Assembly: GCF_018863395.1 (NCBI RefSeq)
Contig: NZ_JAHKRR010000006.1
Location: 145,369 to 209,368 of the forward strand
Direction: 5' to 3'
Origin: Sinomicrobium weinanense
GTDB lineage: Bacteria > Bacteroidota > Bacteroidia > Flavobacteriales > Flavobacteriaceae
Length of the DNA: 64,000 nucleotides
Position numbers and translations under genes: made by a program. A model generated the notes under the pieces. The model saw only the letters and a program-made list of their open reading frames with translations. It was not told the origin of the DNA and ran no database searches. Of this stretch, positions 28,022-34,955 are shown piece by piece (position 1 is the first letter of the stretch; the number at the start of each line of letters is the position of its first letter).

Positions 28022-29581
28022 ATGGAAAAGTATAAGAGTTTTGTTATGAATTACGGGAGCCGCCCCGAAGAGAAAAATGGCGGGGATACTGTGGCCCAAA
28101 AGGAGGTGGAAGAACCCCAAAAAGCGGGTGGTGCCATTGAAATTGCCCATTACGATGACCATACCCCCATTTCCCTCACCTTGCCCGAAAGCCTGATAAA
28201 AGACGATACACAGCAGGCAAACGAATATGAGGATGATGAAAATGAGAAAAGCAGCAACACCCCGTTGCGGGCCTATCCCCAAAGCAGTGAGGAATACAGT
28301 GATGCCAATGCATATTTTCTGGCGGAAAGAGAAAATGATCCGGTATACGATGATTATGCCGGGGCTCAGGAGGAATATAAAGAAGAAGCCACCCCCGCTG
28401 GAGATACTGCTCCGGAAGCCGGTACGGCAGAAGATGACGATGACAACACCAGGGAGGAAAGCCATACAGACAGGGCAGAAGAGGCCGTTGTCACGGAACC
28501 GGAAGATGAAAAAGAACGCGATAAGAAATTCAAAGACGACCTGTGGGCCATCATGGAGCACCAAAAAGACTATCAAAACTACCAGGAAAAAGCCATGCCT
28601 TCAAAACCCGGGGCATCCCCACAAGAGAACCCCGGTGCAGAAAATGAAGATACCGGTGTAAAAAAAACAAAAAATGAACATGCCATTTTCGACAAAATAG
28701 CACAGAGCATGCAAATGGCCAATACCTACGATTTCGGGGCCATAGCCATGGAAAAAAAATTCGATACCCTGGAAAAGGAAACGAATACGGATTTTTCAAA
28801 AAAAATAAAAGAATTGCTGGACGAGCAGGAAAATGATAAGGAAGCCAAAAAGCCATCATATGTCAATACAGAAGATGAAGATAAGGTCCTGACCGAGGAT
28901 TTTCTGGACGACATCGATATGTTGAACAAATTATCGGCAGAAAAATCAAAAAAGACCTCAGAAAAATTCTTGAACACCCAACCCTTATCCCCGGAGAACG
29001 GAGGCTTTTTTGTCAATACGGAAACCCTGCAACCGGGCGATCTCATTCTCTGGTCTGTCAATCGCACCGAAGATCCGGTGCCTGGGGATAAATCCAAAGC
29101 CGAAAATTTGAGTTCGGCCGGGGTTTACCTGGGCGAAGGTATTTATCTGGAGGCCGGTAAACAAGGCCTTAAAGAGCAAAAGCTGGAGGAAGCGCTCAAA
29201 AACCACAAGGCTACCGTAGGATTGAGACATCGGGATATAAATGATGAAAAAGCCGGTGCGGTGGCCAAAAAATTAAAAGAAGATCCGGGGCAAAAAGAAG
29301 CTCCGGGGCAAGGGGCCATAATAAGAAATTTAGCGGTGCAGGTCATAGACTCTTATTGTACAACCCTGCCCGCCGACCTCGCAGGGAAGTGCAGGGATTT
29401 TAAGGGAAAAGTCTACCTGGGCACCGAAGGCAATAACGCGTTTTATTGCGCTAAAAATATACTGGAGGCTTTTGACCAGGCAGGACTTAAACTGTCAGAT
29501 ACCCAACCGCAAACATCTGAAGAGTTGGTACAATTAGACTACAATGGCGCCTTGCGCTATATAGGTCATTTAAAAATTTAA
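28022..29581 (+). CDS. Acidic protein with C-terminal NlpC/P60-like (YiiX-type) domain
   Basis: 519 residues without a signal peptide. Residues 1-200 are extremely acidic and low in complexity (EDDENEKSS, AEDDDDNTREES). The C-terminal part, about 335-519, follows the permuted NlpC/P60 (YiiX-like) pattern: LQPGDLILWSVNR, then GVYLGEGIYLEAG, then YCAKNILEAFDQAGLKL with the candidate Cys near 477. Where the family usually has SHVGIY, this protein has SSAGVY, so the expected catalytic His is replaced by Ser. It is either inactive or uses another residue. Such domains cut peptidoglycan peptides or lipid/amide bonds. It precedes the lysozyme and M15 genes. Confidence 0.72.
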   Translation: MEKYKSFVMNYGSRPEEKNGGDTVAQKEVEEPQKAGGAIEIAHYDDHTPISLTLPESLIKDDTQQANEYEDDENEKSSNTPLRAYPQSSEEYSDANAYFLAERENDPVYDDYAGAQEEYKEEATPAGDTAPEAGTAEDDDDNTREESHTDRAEEAVVTEPEDEKERDKKFKDDLWAIMEHQKDYQNYQEKAMPSKPGASPQENPGAENEDTGVKKTKNEHAIFDKIAQSMQMANTYDFGAIAMEKKFDTLEKETNTDFSKKIKELLDEQENDKEAKKPSYVNTEDEDKVLTEDFLDDIDMLNKLSAEKSKKTSEKFLNTQPLSPENGGFFVNTETLQPGDLILWSVNRTEDPVPGDKSKAENLSSAGVYLGEGIYLEAGKQGLKEQKLEEALKNHKATVGLRHRDINDEKAGAVAKKLKEDPGQKEAPGQGAIIRNLAVQVIDSYCTTLPADLAGKCRDFKGKVYLGTEGNNAFYCAKNILEAFDQAGLKLSDTQPQTSEELVQLDYNGALRYIGHLKI

Positions 29582-29604
29582 GATAAATTGAAATTAAGAA
29601 TGTC

Positions 29605-30201
29605 ATGAACAGGTTTTTGTTTTTAGAAAGCGATTTAAAGAGCTTTACCGGCGACCCCGGTAAGTTTGTAAAAAGCAGATCGGTGTATTCCACTCAGAAA
29701 ACCCCTGCGGCCGTGGCTGGTGCCGTTATTGCCGGCGCAGGCCTGGGATGGAAGATCTTTGAATTTGCATGGAACAATGCAGAGGGCGATATTTATGTAA
29801 AACTCGCCCGTTTGGAAGGAGCAAAACATCCCAGTGATGATGAAGAAAAATATAAGAATAAAGGTGTTTGGAAAGAAAAAACAGTAAAAGTATACGGCAA
29901 AGTCGTCAATAAACTGGTGGAGACCTCAGCCAAATTCGACCTTCGGTTTAAGTATAACGGCCATAGTGTGGGTTATATAGATATGGATCATACACACTCT
30001 AACGACTCGGTTTTCTGGGGGCTTCACGTAGAGGCGAAATTAATGGTAGACCCCAATAATTATAAATCTAACAAGGGAGGGCAACTCATGTCCATGATCG
30101 AAGTTACCTTTAATTACAGGTTTACCCGGACGGGCCGGGACGATATCATTAAGATTAAACGCTATAAATTATACGGTGACGGTACGGTTATAGAAAAATA
30201 G
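29605..30201 (+). CDS. Unrecognised protein sharing the lysozyme's N-terminal motif
   Basis: 198 residues. The N-terminus NRFLFLESDLKSF closely parallels [13 protein letters not shown] of the following lysozyme gene. After it comes a short hydrophobic Gly/Ala segment (AAVAGAVIAGAGLGW, about 35-50), long enough for membrane insertion but not a classical signal peptide. The rest is beta-rich (AKFDLRFKYNGHSVGYIDMDH, then SMIEVTFNYRFTRTGRDD). No enzymatic motif was found. Because it shares the N-terminal tag with a cell-wall enzyme, it may be another cargo or effector, or an immunity-type partner. Confidence 0.75.
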   Translation: MNRFLFLESDLKSFTGDPGKFVKSRSVYSTQKTPAAVAGAVIAGAGLGWKIFEFAWNNAEGDIYVKLARLEGAKHPSDDEEKYKNKGVWKEKTVKVYGKVVNKLVETSAKFDLRFKYNGHSVGYIDMDHTHSNDSVFWGLHVEAKLMVDPNNYKSNKGGQLMSMIEVTFNYRFTRTGRDDIIKIKRYKLYGDGTVIEK

Positions 30202-30222
30202 GCACCCGATAAAATTTCAGCG

Positions 30223-30906
30223 ATGGGCAACAGGTTTATAAAACTCGAAAATGATATTAGGACGTATAGGACTAAAAGTTTCTATCCCAAAACACAATCT
30301 TATGTAAAAAGTACCGGGCAAAACCACCTGGTGTCCACGACAGCCCCGGAATATGCTAAAATGTATCAAAACCTGGTATTTGCCAGGAGCGGGAAGAAGA
30401 GAGAATCCCCTTCTAAATTAACAACCAGTAAAAAAGGGGTAGCTTTTATAAAAGAATGGGAAGGGTTCCGGAGTAAGGCCTATAACGATTCCGAAGGTTA
30501 TTGCACTATCGGCTACGGTCATTTGATAAAGAAAGACAAATGTGAAAATATCGCCCTGCCTGAAGAGTTCAAAGACGGTATAACGAAAGAAGAAGCAGGT
30601 AAATTGTTCTTAAAAAGGTTGCCCCAATACGAAAAAGCCGTACAAAGGGACATCACAAAGCCACTGTATCAACACGAATTTGATGCGCTGGTAAGCCTGC
30701 TCTTCAATACGGGGGCTAATTTTCTCAATACCGGCGGTGCAGGTGGCAAGGAAACGAAGATAAAAAAGAACATAAACGCAGGGAAGTACAGTGAAGGCGC
30801 AGACGAAATGGCCGATGTCACCAACAGAGGAACACCGGGATTGGTCAAACGCCGGAAATCAGAGATCAAACTATTTAAGAAAGGCATTTACGATGCCAGT
30901 CATTAA
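30223..30906 (+). CDS. T4-type lysozyme (GH24) without signal peptide
   Basis: 227 residues. Residues of about 70-220 are a phage-type lysozyme with the catalytic set in T4 spacing: Glu80 (EGFRSKAY), Asp89 (YNDSEGY) and Thr95 (CTIGYGH). Later family motifs are present ([14 protein letters not shown], then [13 protein letters not shown]). It hydrolyses the glycan backbone of peptidoglycan. The first 65 residues are not part of the GH24 fold and begin with the [13 protein letters not shown] motif shared with its neighbour. No Sec signal is visible, so it needs lysis, a holin or a dedicated device to reach its substrate; no holin-like gene is seen here. Confidence 0.92.
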   Translation: MGNRFIKLENDIRTYRTKSFYPKTQSYVKSTGQNHLVSTTAPEYAKMYQNLVFARSGKKRESPSKLTTSKKGVAFIKEWEGFRSKAYNDSEGYCTIGYGHLIKKDKCENIALPEEFKDGITKEEAGKLFLKRLPQYEKAVQRDITKPLYQHEFDALVSLLFNTGANFLNTGGAGGKETKIKKNINAGKYSEGADEMADVTNRGTPGLVKRRKSEIKLFKKGIYDASH

Positions 30907-30990
30907 AGTCGAGAGCCATGATGCATTATCAAAATATAAGCAGGTTTTCAGGGGCAGGGGCCCCAACCCGGAAAAAGGGAAAAAAATTAA
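30893..30990 (+). other. Likely original N-terminus of the M15 gene in the other frame, ending at an A7 tract
   Basis: ATG at 30893 overlaps the lysozyme stop by 14 bp. The reading [18 protein letters not shown] resembles the shared N-terminal motif of the operon. After the seven-A run at 30980-30986 this frame soon stops (TAA, 31016-31018), whereas the 30918 frame carries the M15 domain. A one-base deletion in the run gives a continuous protein through KGKKLRGRPFIAG. Confidence 0.6.
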
Positions 30991-31727
30991 GGGGGAGGCC
31001 TTTTATTGCCGGTGTTAAGGCCTTTAACTATGCAGAACCGGAATTGGTGAGGTCATCCTCTTACGATGTTCCCTATGCCGTGCAGCAGACCATTGACGCT
31101 TCGGGCTTAAAGTGGGACGGTGCAAGCCCGGAACAACTGGAGTTTATGAAAAAGGTTTACAATATCAATGTAAAACGCTCTTCTGCCAGGGGGACATTCG
31201 TGGCCGATGTGCCCGAATCCGATCTGAGTACCGTAGAAGGCCGTTTTAAATTAAGGGCCAATGCGGCCGGTTCCTGTATTAAAATGCTCAAAAACGTAAG
31301 GGAGGCCATTGAGGAAGCCGGGGCCGATGCCACGATAGGCCTTGTCAGTGCATACCGGTCGGCCTCGCACCAGTTTAAACTGTGGCAGGATTATTTTCCC
31401 GGGTACTATGCAGACACGGAAGCCCAAAGAAAAAAGAAAGACGGTGGGGAACATGGCGATGAAGCGGCCCAATACCTGGCTTCTTATATCAGGGTTCGTA
31501 TTGCAACCCCCGGGTTCAGTAATCACAATAACGGGCTGGCCGTCGATCTACGAAATGTTCAGGATGGGAAGACCTATCGTAATAAGACCCGGAAAAAATA
31601 TACCGATGCCTGGCGTACAACCTGGCTCTGGGATTGGTTAGAGGCCAATGCAGCAACGTATAAATTTTACCAGAACACCCATATCGATGAACCCTGGCAC
31701 TGGGAATACAGGGAAACTGCCAGTTAG
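30918..31727 (+). CDS. D,D-carboxypeptidase, VanY-type (peptidase M15); N-terminus probably frameshifted
   Basis: 269 residues in this frame. The zinc-peptidase signature is complete: LVSAYRSASHQFKLW, then FSNHNNGLAVDL (metal His and Asp) and DEPWHWEY (catalytic Glu, metal His). It cleaves peptidoglycan stem peptides. The frame starts with MMHYQNISRFSG, which looks non-native. In the overlapping frame at 30893 the reading is [14 protein letters not shown], which matches the N-terminal motif of the two genes before it. Removing one A from the A7 run at 30980-30986 would join the two frames. Either the tract is an error or slippage site, or the gene has lost its tag. It is the last gene of the operon. 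Confidence 0.88.
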   Translation: MMHYQNISRFSGAGAPTRKKGKKLRGRPFIAGVKAFNYAEPELVRSSSYDVPYAVQQTIDASGLKWDGASPEQLEFMKKVYNINVKRSSARGTFVADVPESDLSTVEGRFKLRANAAGSCIKMLKNVREAIEEAGADATIGLVSAYRSASHQFKLWQDYFPGYYADTEAQRKKKDGGEHGDEAAQYLASYIRVRIATPGFSNHNNGLAVDLRNVQDGKTYRNKTRKKYTDAWRTTWLWDWLEANAATYKFYQNTHIDEPWHWEYRETAS

Positions 31728-31810
31728 AAATCCATGAAATTCACATAAATTTATCTGCGGTATTCAACATTTCCGCGTCATGGCCTTTGTGTGCCACGGA
31801 AGCCTCGCAA

Positions 31811-31975
31811 TACCCGGTTGCCTAAGCGGCGAACCGGGTTACGTTTAGAGCTTAAGGGAATGGGTATGCGGCATAAGGGCTCCGGCTTGCTGCATACGCA
31901 GTTCCGTTTACCGCTTAGCGGGTTGCCTCTGCAGCAAACCGAACCCGGTTCGGTGTATACGCATTCCCTTATACG
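31811..31975. repeat. Multi-stem imperfect inverted repeat after the operon
   Basis: Several complementary pairs nest here: ACCCGGTT (31812) with AACCGGGT (31832); CTAAGCGG (31822) with CCGCTTAG (31911); TAAGGGAATG (31853) with CATTCCCTTA (31962); TTGCTGCA (31887) with TGCAGCAA (31930). The arrangement is too elaborate for a simple terminator. It could be a folded RNA, a recombination site of attC-like shape, or a decayed palindromic element. The surrounding gap (31728-32135) contains no supported gene. Confidence 0.7.
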
Positions 31976-32052
31976 GGCCTATCCGGAAATAAAACTCCGG
32001 TAGTTTCCATGACCTGGAGCGCTCCCAGGGGTTACAAACGCTTTTATCGATA

Positions 32053-32085
32053 GGTCCTCGTTTCTGCTACGCTCAAACGAGGACC
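32053..32085. terminator. Strong hairpin, possible end of the operon transcript
   Basis: GGTCCTCGTTT at 32053-32063 pairs perfectly with AAACGAGGACC at 32075-32085. No T-run follows directly, so termination would not be a classical intrinsic event; mRNA end protection is an alternative. Confidence 0.45.
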
Positions 32086-32135
32086 AGATATCAATAAGGA
32101 TTAAAAAAAAGAAAAGCGATTATCCACCAAAAAAG

Positions 32136-32171
32136 AAAACCCTTATAACACCGGTGTTATAAGGGTTTTTT
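32136..32171. terminator. Perfect palindromic bidirectional terminator
   Basis: AAAACCCTTATAACACC at 32136-32152 is followed directly by its exact reverse complement at 32153-32169, with a T-run on the plus side and A-run on the other. It lies 3 bp past the 3' end of tRNA-Ser on the minus strand. Confidence 0.85.
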
Positions 32172-32173
32172 CG

Positions 32174-32258
32174 CGGAGGAAGAGGGATTCGAACCCCCGG
32201 AGGTGTTACCCTCAACGGTTTTCAAGACCGCCGCATTCGACCACTCTGCCATTCCTCC
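32174..32258 (-). tRNA. tRNA-Ser (UGA)
   Basis: 85 nt on the minus strand. The acceptor stem pairs GGAGGAA (32175-32181 on the plus strand) with TTCCTCC (32252-32258), the discriminator is G, there is a long variable arm typical of serine tRNA, and the T-loop GGTTCGAATCC is present. The anticodon loop reads CTTGAAA, giving anticodon TGA. CCA is not encoded. Confidence 0.95.
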
Positions 32259-32268
32259 TAAGCGGATG

Positions 32269-32300
32269 CAAATATAGAAAGGTTTTTTTGTTCTTACAAA
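32269..32300 (-). promoter_or_regulatory. Bacteroidota sigma-A-type promoter for tRNA-Ser
   Basis: On the minus strand TTTG (32297-32300) and TATATTTG (32269-32276) are 20 bp apart, an exact match to the Bacteroidota -33/-7 consensus, and lie 10 bp upstream of the tRNA 5' end. Confidence 0.85.
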
Positions 32301-32382
32301 ACATTTTTTTGCTTTTTCCGGGAGTGCGGGAAGGCCTGGTGCAAACTGTTGAACCACAGGAATACCAGGGCTTTTGAATGGA

Positions 32383-32778
32383 CTATATATCCATGATGGG
32401 GGTGGGTTTTTTATGGTCGTCCACGGCTACAAAGGTAAAGATACCGGTCACAGCTTTTTCACGGATATCCTCGTACATATGCTCCATAAAGATATCTACC
32501 TGTACCACACAACTGGTCCTGCCCACTTTGATCACATGAGCGATAAGCTCCACCAGGGTGCCCTGGGGAATGGGTTTGGTAAAATCGATCTTGTCGGTCG
32601 ACACCGTAACCACTTTTTTCCGGCTGAACCGGGTAGCACAGATAAAGGAAGCCTCGTCCATAAGTTGCAGGGCAGTACCCCCGAATAAGGTGTCGTAATG
32701 ATTGGTCGTATTTGGGAAAACGGCTTTGAATATATGGGTTTCCGCGTTTTTGATACGTTCCCTGATGTCATGGTCCAT
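32383..32778 (-). CDS. Acyl-CoA thioesterase, hotdog fold (YciA-like)
   Basis: 131 residues, usual for single-domain hotdog thioesterases. The motif HYDTLFGGTALQLMDEASFICATR holds the substrate-binding and acid residues, followed by VVTVSTDKIDFTKPIPQGTLVELIAHVIKVGRTS, the family core. It hydrolyses acyl-CoA to free acid and CoA in the cytoplasm. It is divergent from the nitroreductase gene, and both have -7 boxes in the 155-bp gap. Chain-length preference cannot be read from sequence. Confidence 0.9.
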   Translation of the reverse strand: MDHDIRERIKNAETHIFKAVFPNTTNHYDTLFGGTALQLMDEASFICATRFSRKKVVTVSTDKIDFTKPIPQGTLVELIAHVIKVGRTSCVVQVDIFMEHMYEDIREKAVTGIFTFVAVDDHKKPTPIMDI

Positions 32779-32806
32779 AATGTGGTGTTGTTATTAATTT
32801 GGAGTC

Positions 32807-32844
32807 CAAAAATACTATTTCTTTACCCATTATTCTTACATTTG
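32807..32844. promoter_or_regulatory. Divergent -7 boxes between thioesterase and nitroreductase
   Basis: TATTTTTG on the minus strand (32807-32814) faces the thioesterase, and TACATTTG on the plus strand (32837-32844) faces the nitroreductase. Both fit TAnnTTTG; the -33 elements are weak. Confidence 0.6.
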
Positions 32845-32933
32845 TTATGGTTAATCTATAGAGGGATCCCCCGTCAGGGGATGCAAACAGGTTTATCTTA
32901 TTGGACCTCAGTTTTACCCAAAATAATATTAGG

Positions 32934-33566
32934 ATGAATATAATTGAACAATTGCGATGGCGCTATGCCACCAAAAAATTTGATGCTGCCCGTAAGTTGG
33001 AGGACAACCAGATAGAAACACTCAAGGAAGCGTTTAACCTTACGGCACTTTCCTTTGGATTGCAGCCCGTAAAGCTCGTTATCCTGAGCGATCAGGAAAA
33101 AATGGAAGAGCTGCTGCCCCACGCCTTTGGCCAGCAGCAGGTGGTCGATGCTTCACATCTTTTCGTCTTTTGTATAGAAAAGGTTATAGACGAGGAATTC
33201 ATACGCAGTTATTTCGATAAAGTAAAAGCGGTGCGCAATACCTCAGAAGAAATATTAAAGCCGTACCGGGATTTCCTCATTGCCGACTTTAACAAAAAGA
33301 CCAGTGAAGAGATAGAAGCATGGGCCAGGAACCAGGCCTATCTGGCCATGGGTAACCTGCTTACCGTGTGTGCTGTTGAAAAAATAGACGCCTGCCCCAT
33401 GGAAGGTTTTCTCCCTGATAAATTCGACAAGGTGCTCAAGCTCGGAAAAGAAGGCCTGAAATCGGTATTGATCATGCCCGTGGGCTACCGTTCGGAGCAG
33501 GATGAGTGTTCAACCATGGAAAAGGTAAGAAAGGAGATCAGCGAAAGCGTTATAGAGATCAGATAA
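32934..33566 (+). CDS. NAD(P)H-dependent oxidoreductase, nitroreductase family
   Basis: 210 residues from ATG at 32934; the frame extends 33 bp upstream but lacks family character there. MNIIEQLRWRYATKKFDAARKL is the standard nitroreductase opening with FMN-contacting Arg/Lys residues, followed by ALSFGLQPVKLVILSD, WARNQAYLAMGNLLTVCAVEKIDACPMEGF and KSVLIMPVGYR. This is an FMN-dependent NfsB/YdgI-like enzyme that reduces nitro compounds or quinones. It is monocistronic with its own -7 box. Confidence 0.92.
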   Translation: MNIIEQLRWRYATKKFDAARKLEDNQIETLKEAFNLTALSFGLQPVKLVILSDQEKMEELLPHAFGQQQVVDASHLFVFCIEKVIDEEFIRSYFDKVKAVRNTSEEILKPYRDFLIADFNKKTSEEIEAWARNQAYLAMGNLLTVCAVEKIDACPMEGFLPDKFDKVLKLGKEGLKSVLIMPVGYRSEQDECSTMEKVRKEISESVIEIR

Positions 33567-33694
33567 TTTCCGGTAAGCCCGAAGTTGCCGGATGATGAAC
33601 AAAGCTATCACCATTTCTGCTTTTTTGTCCCGGGTACCCCCGGTATTCCCTTAATTTATAACGAAATAATCCAATAACTCAATACTTATAGAAT

Positions 33695-34882
33695 ATGCCC
33701 GGATTTGAACTCTTCGGAGATACAGAACGAAAACATCTCAATGATGTGCTGGACACCGGTGTCCTGATGCGATATGGCTTTGACGGCATGCGCAAAGGCC
33801 ACTGGAAAGCAAAAGAACTGGAAGCGGCATTGTGCCGGAGGATGCAAAGCAAACACGCTCAACTGGTGAGCAGCGGCACCGCCGCACTTACCGTGGCCCT
33901 GGCCAGCGCCGGAGTAGGGGCGGGCGATGAGGTGATCATGCCTACCTTTACCTTTGTGGCCAGCTTTGAATCGCTCATGGCCGTGGGGGCTGTTCCCGTA
34001 CTGGTGGATATAGACGATACCCTGACCCTCGACCCCGTAGCGGTAGAAAAGGCTGTAACCCCCCGGACCAGGGTGGTGATGCCTGTACATATGTGCGGAT
34101 CTTCCGCACAATTAAAGGAGCTGAAGGCCATTTGCGAGAAGCATGGCCTGCTATTACTCGAAGATGCCTGCCAGGCGATCGGGGCTACTTACGAAGGCAG
34201 GCCGCTGGGAAGCTATGGCGACCTGGGCTGCTTTTCTTTTGATTATGTAAAGACCATAACCTGTGGCGAAGGTGGGGGGATCATTACGGACAATGCCAAA
34301 TATGCTGAAAATGCCGACCACTATTCCGACCATGGACACGACCATGTAGGACAGGACAGGGGAGCGGAGCAACACCCTTTCCTGGGGTATAATTACCGTA
34401 TATCCGAACTGCACGCCGCAGTGGGACTGGCACAGATATCCAGGCTGGACGAATTCCTTGAGATACAGAAAAAAAACTATACCATTTTTCGTGAAGCCTT
34501 GAGCGTGGTTCCCGGAATAACATTCAGGCGTGTCCCGGAAGAAGCGGAAGAAAACTATTCTTTCCTGAGCTTTTTCCTTCCGGACGAAGCCGCTGCCCGG
34601 AAAGCGCATAAAGCCCTTGGAGAAGCAGGGGTGGACGGCTGCTTTTACTGGTACGACAACAACTGGCATTACATCAAGAAATGGGACCACCTCAAAGACC
34701 TGAGATCCCCGGGGAAATTACCGCAGGAGATCATCGATGGGATGCCGGATTATAAAAACCGTGATTTCTCTGCTTCCAATGCCATTATCGGACGCACGAT
34801 CTCCGTACTCATTAAACTGGGCTGGACGGAAGAAGAAGTCAACAGGAGAGCGGAAAAGATGGTAAAGGCAGTTAAAGGTTAG
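33695..34882 (+). CDS. DegT/DnrJ/EryC1/StrS-family PLP aminotransferase
   Basis: 395 residues. The family core is present: SSGTAALTVALASAGVGAGDEVIMPTFTF, LLLEDACQAIGATYEGRPLGSYGDLGCFSF, and the PLP lysine in YVKTITCGEGGGIITD. HPFLGYNYRISELHAAVGLAQ follows. Such enzymes transaminate keto sugars or related substrates for glycan or antibiotic building blocks. The active-site stretch FSFDYVKTITCGEGG differs from the common FSFxxxKxLxxGEGG only in spacing residues. No sugar-biosynthesis neighbours are present, so the substrate is open. A long inverted repeat follows. Confidence 0.9.
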   Translation: MPGFELFGDTERKHLNDVLDTGVLMRYGFDGMRKGHWKAKELEAALCRRMQSKHAQLVSSGTAALTVALASAGVGAGDEVIMPTFTFVASFESLMAVGAVPVLVDIDDTLTLDPVAVEKAVTPRTRVVMPVHMCGSSAQLKELKAICEKHGLLLLEDACQAIGATYEGRPLGSYGDLGCFSFDYVKTITCGEGGGIITDNAKYAENADHYSDHGHDHVGQDRGAEQHPFLGYNYRISELHAAVGLAQISRLDEFLEIQKKNYTIFREALSVVPGITFRRVPEEAEENYSFLSFFLPDEAAARKAHKALGEAGVDGCFYWYDNNWHYIKKWDHLKDLRSPGKLPQEIIDGMPDYKNRDFSASNAIIGRTISVLIKLGWTEEEVNRRAEKMVKAVKG

Positions 34883-34955
34883 AAGTACGAAGTTAGAGGT
34901 ACGAAGTATGAAATTCCGTTATTTACTTCGTATTTCGTACCTCTAACTTTGTACT
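34883..34955. repeat. Word-like inverted repeat between convergent genes
   Basis: AAGTACGAAGTTAGAGGTA at 34883 pairs with TACCTCTAACTTTGTACTT ending at 34956. It separates convergent DegT and ribBA and could end both transcripts. Its GTACGAAGT words recur at 37724-37806 and 50864-51020. Confidence 0.75.

Noticed and set aside
20093..31727. Prophage lysis and tail module
   Set aside because: The lysozyme and M15 enzymes fit, but no terminase, portal, capsid, tail, holin or integrase gene is recognisable in the block.
20093..31727. Type VI secretion system or extracellular contractile injection system
   Set aside because: No sheath, tube, VgrG/spike, baseplate or AAA+ ATPase gene can be identified; a structural search could still change this.
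31791..32003. 70-residue frame after the M15 gene
   Set aside because: It runs through the multi-stem palindrome and its composition reflects the repeat, not a protein.
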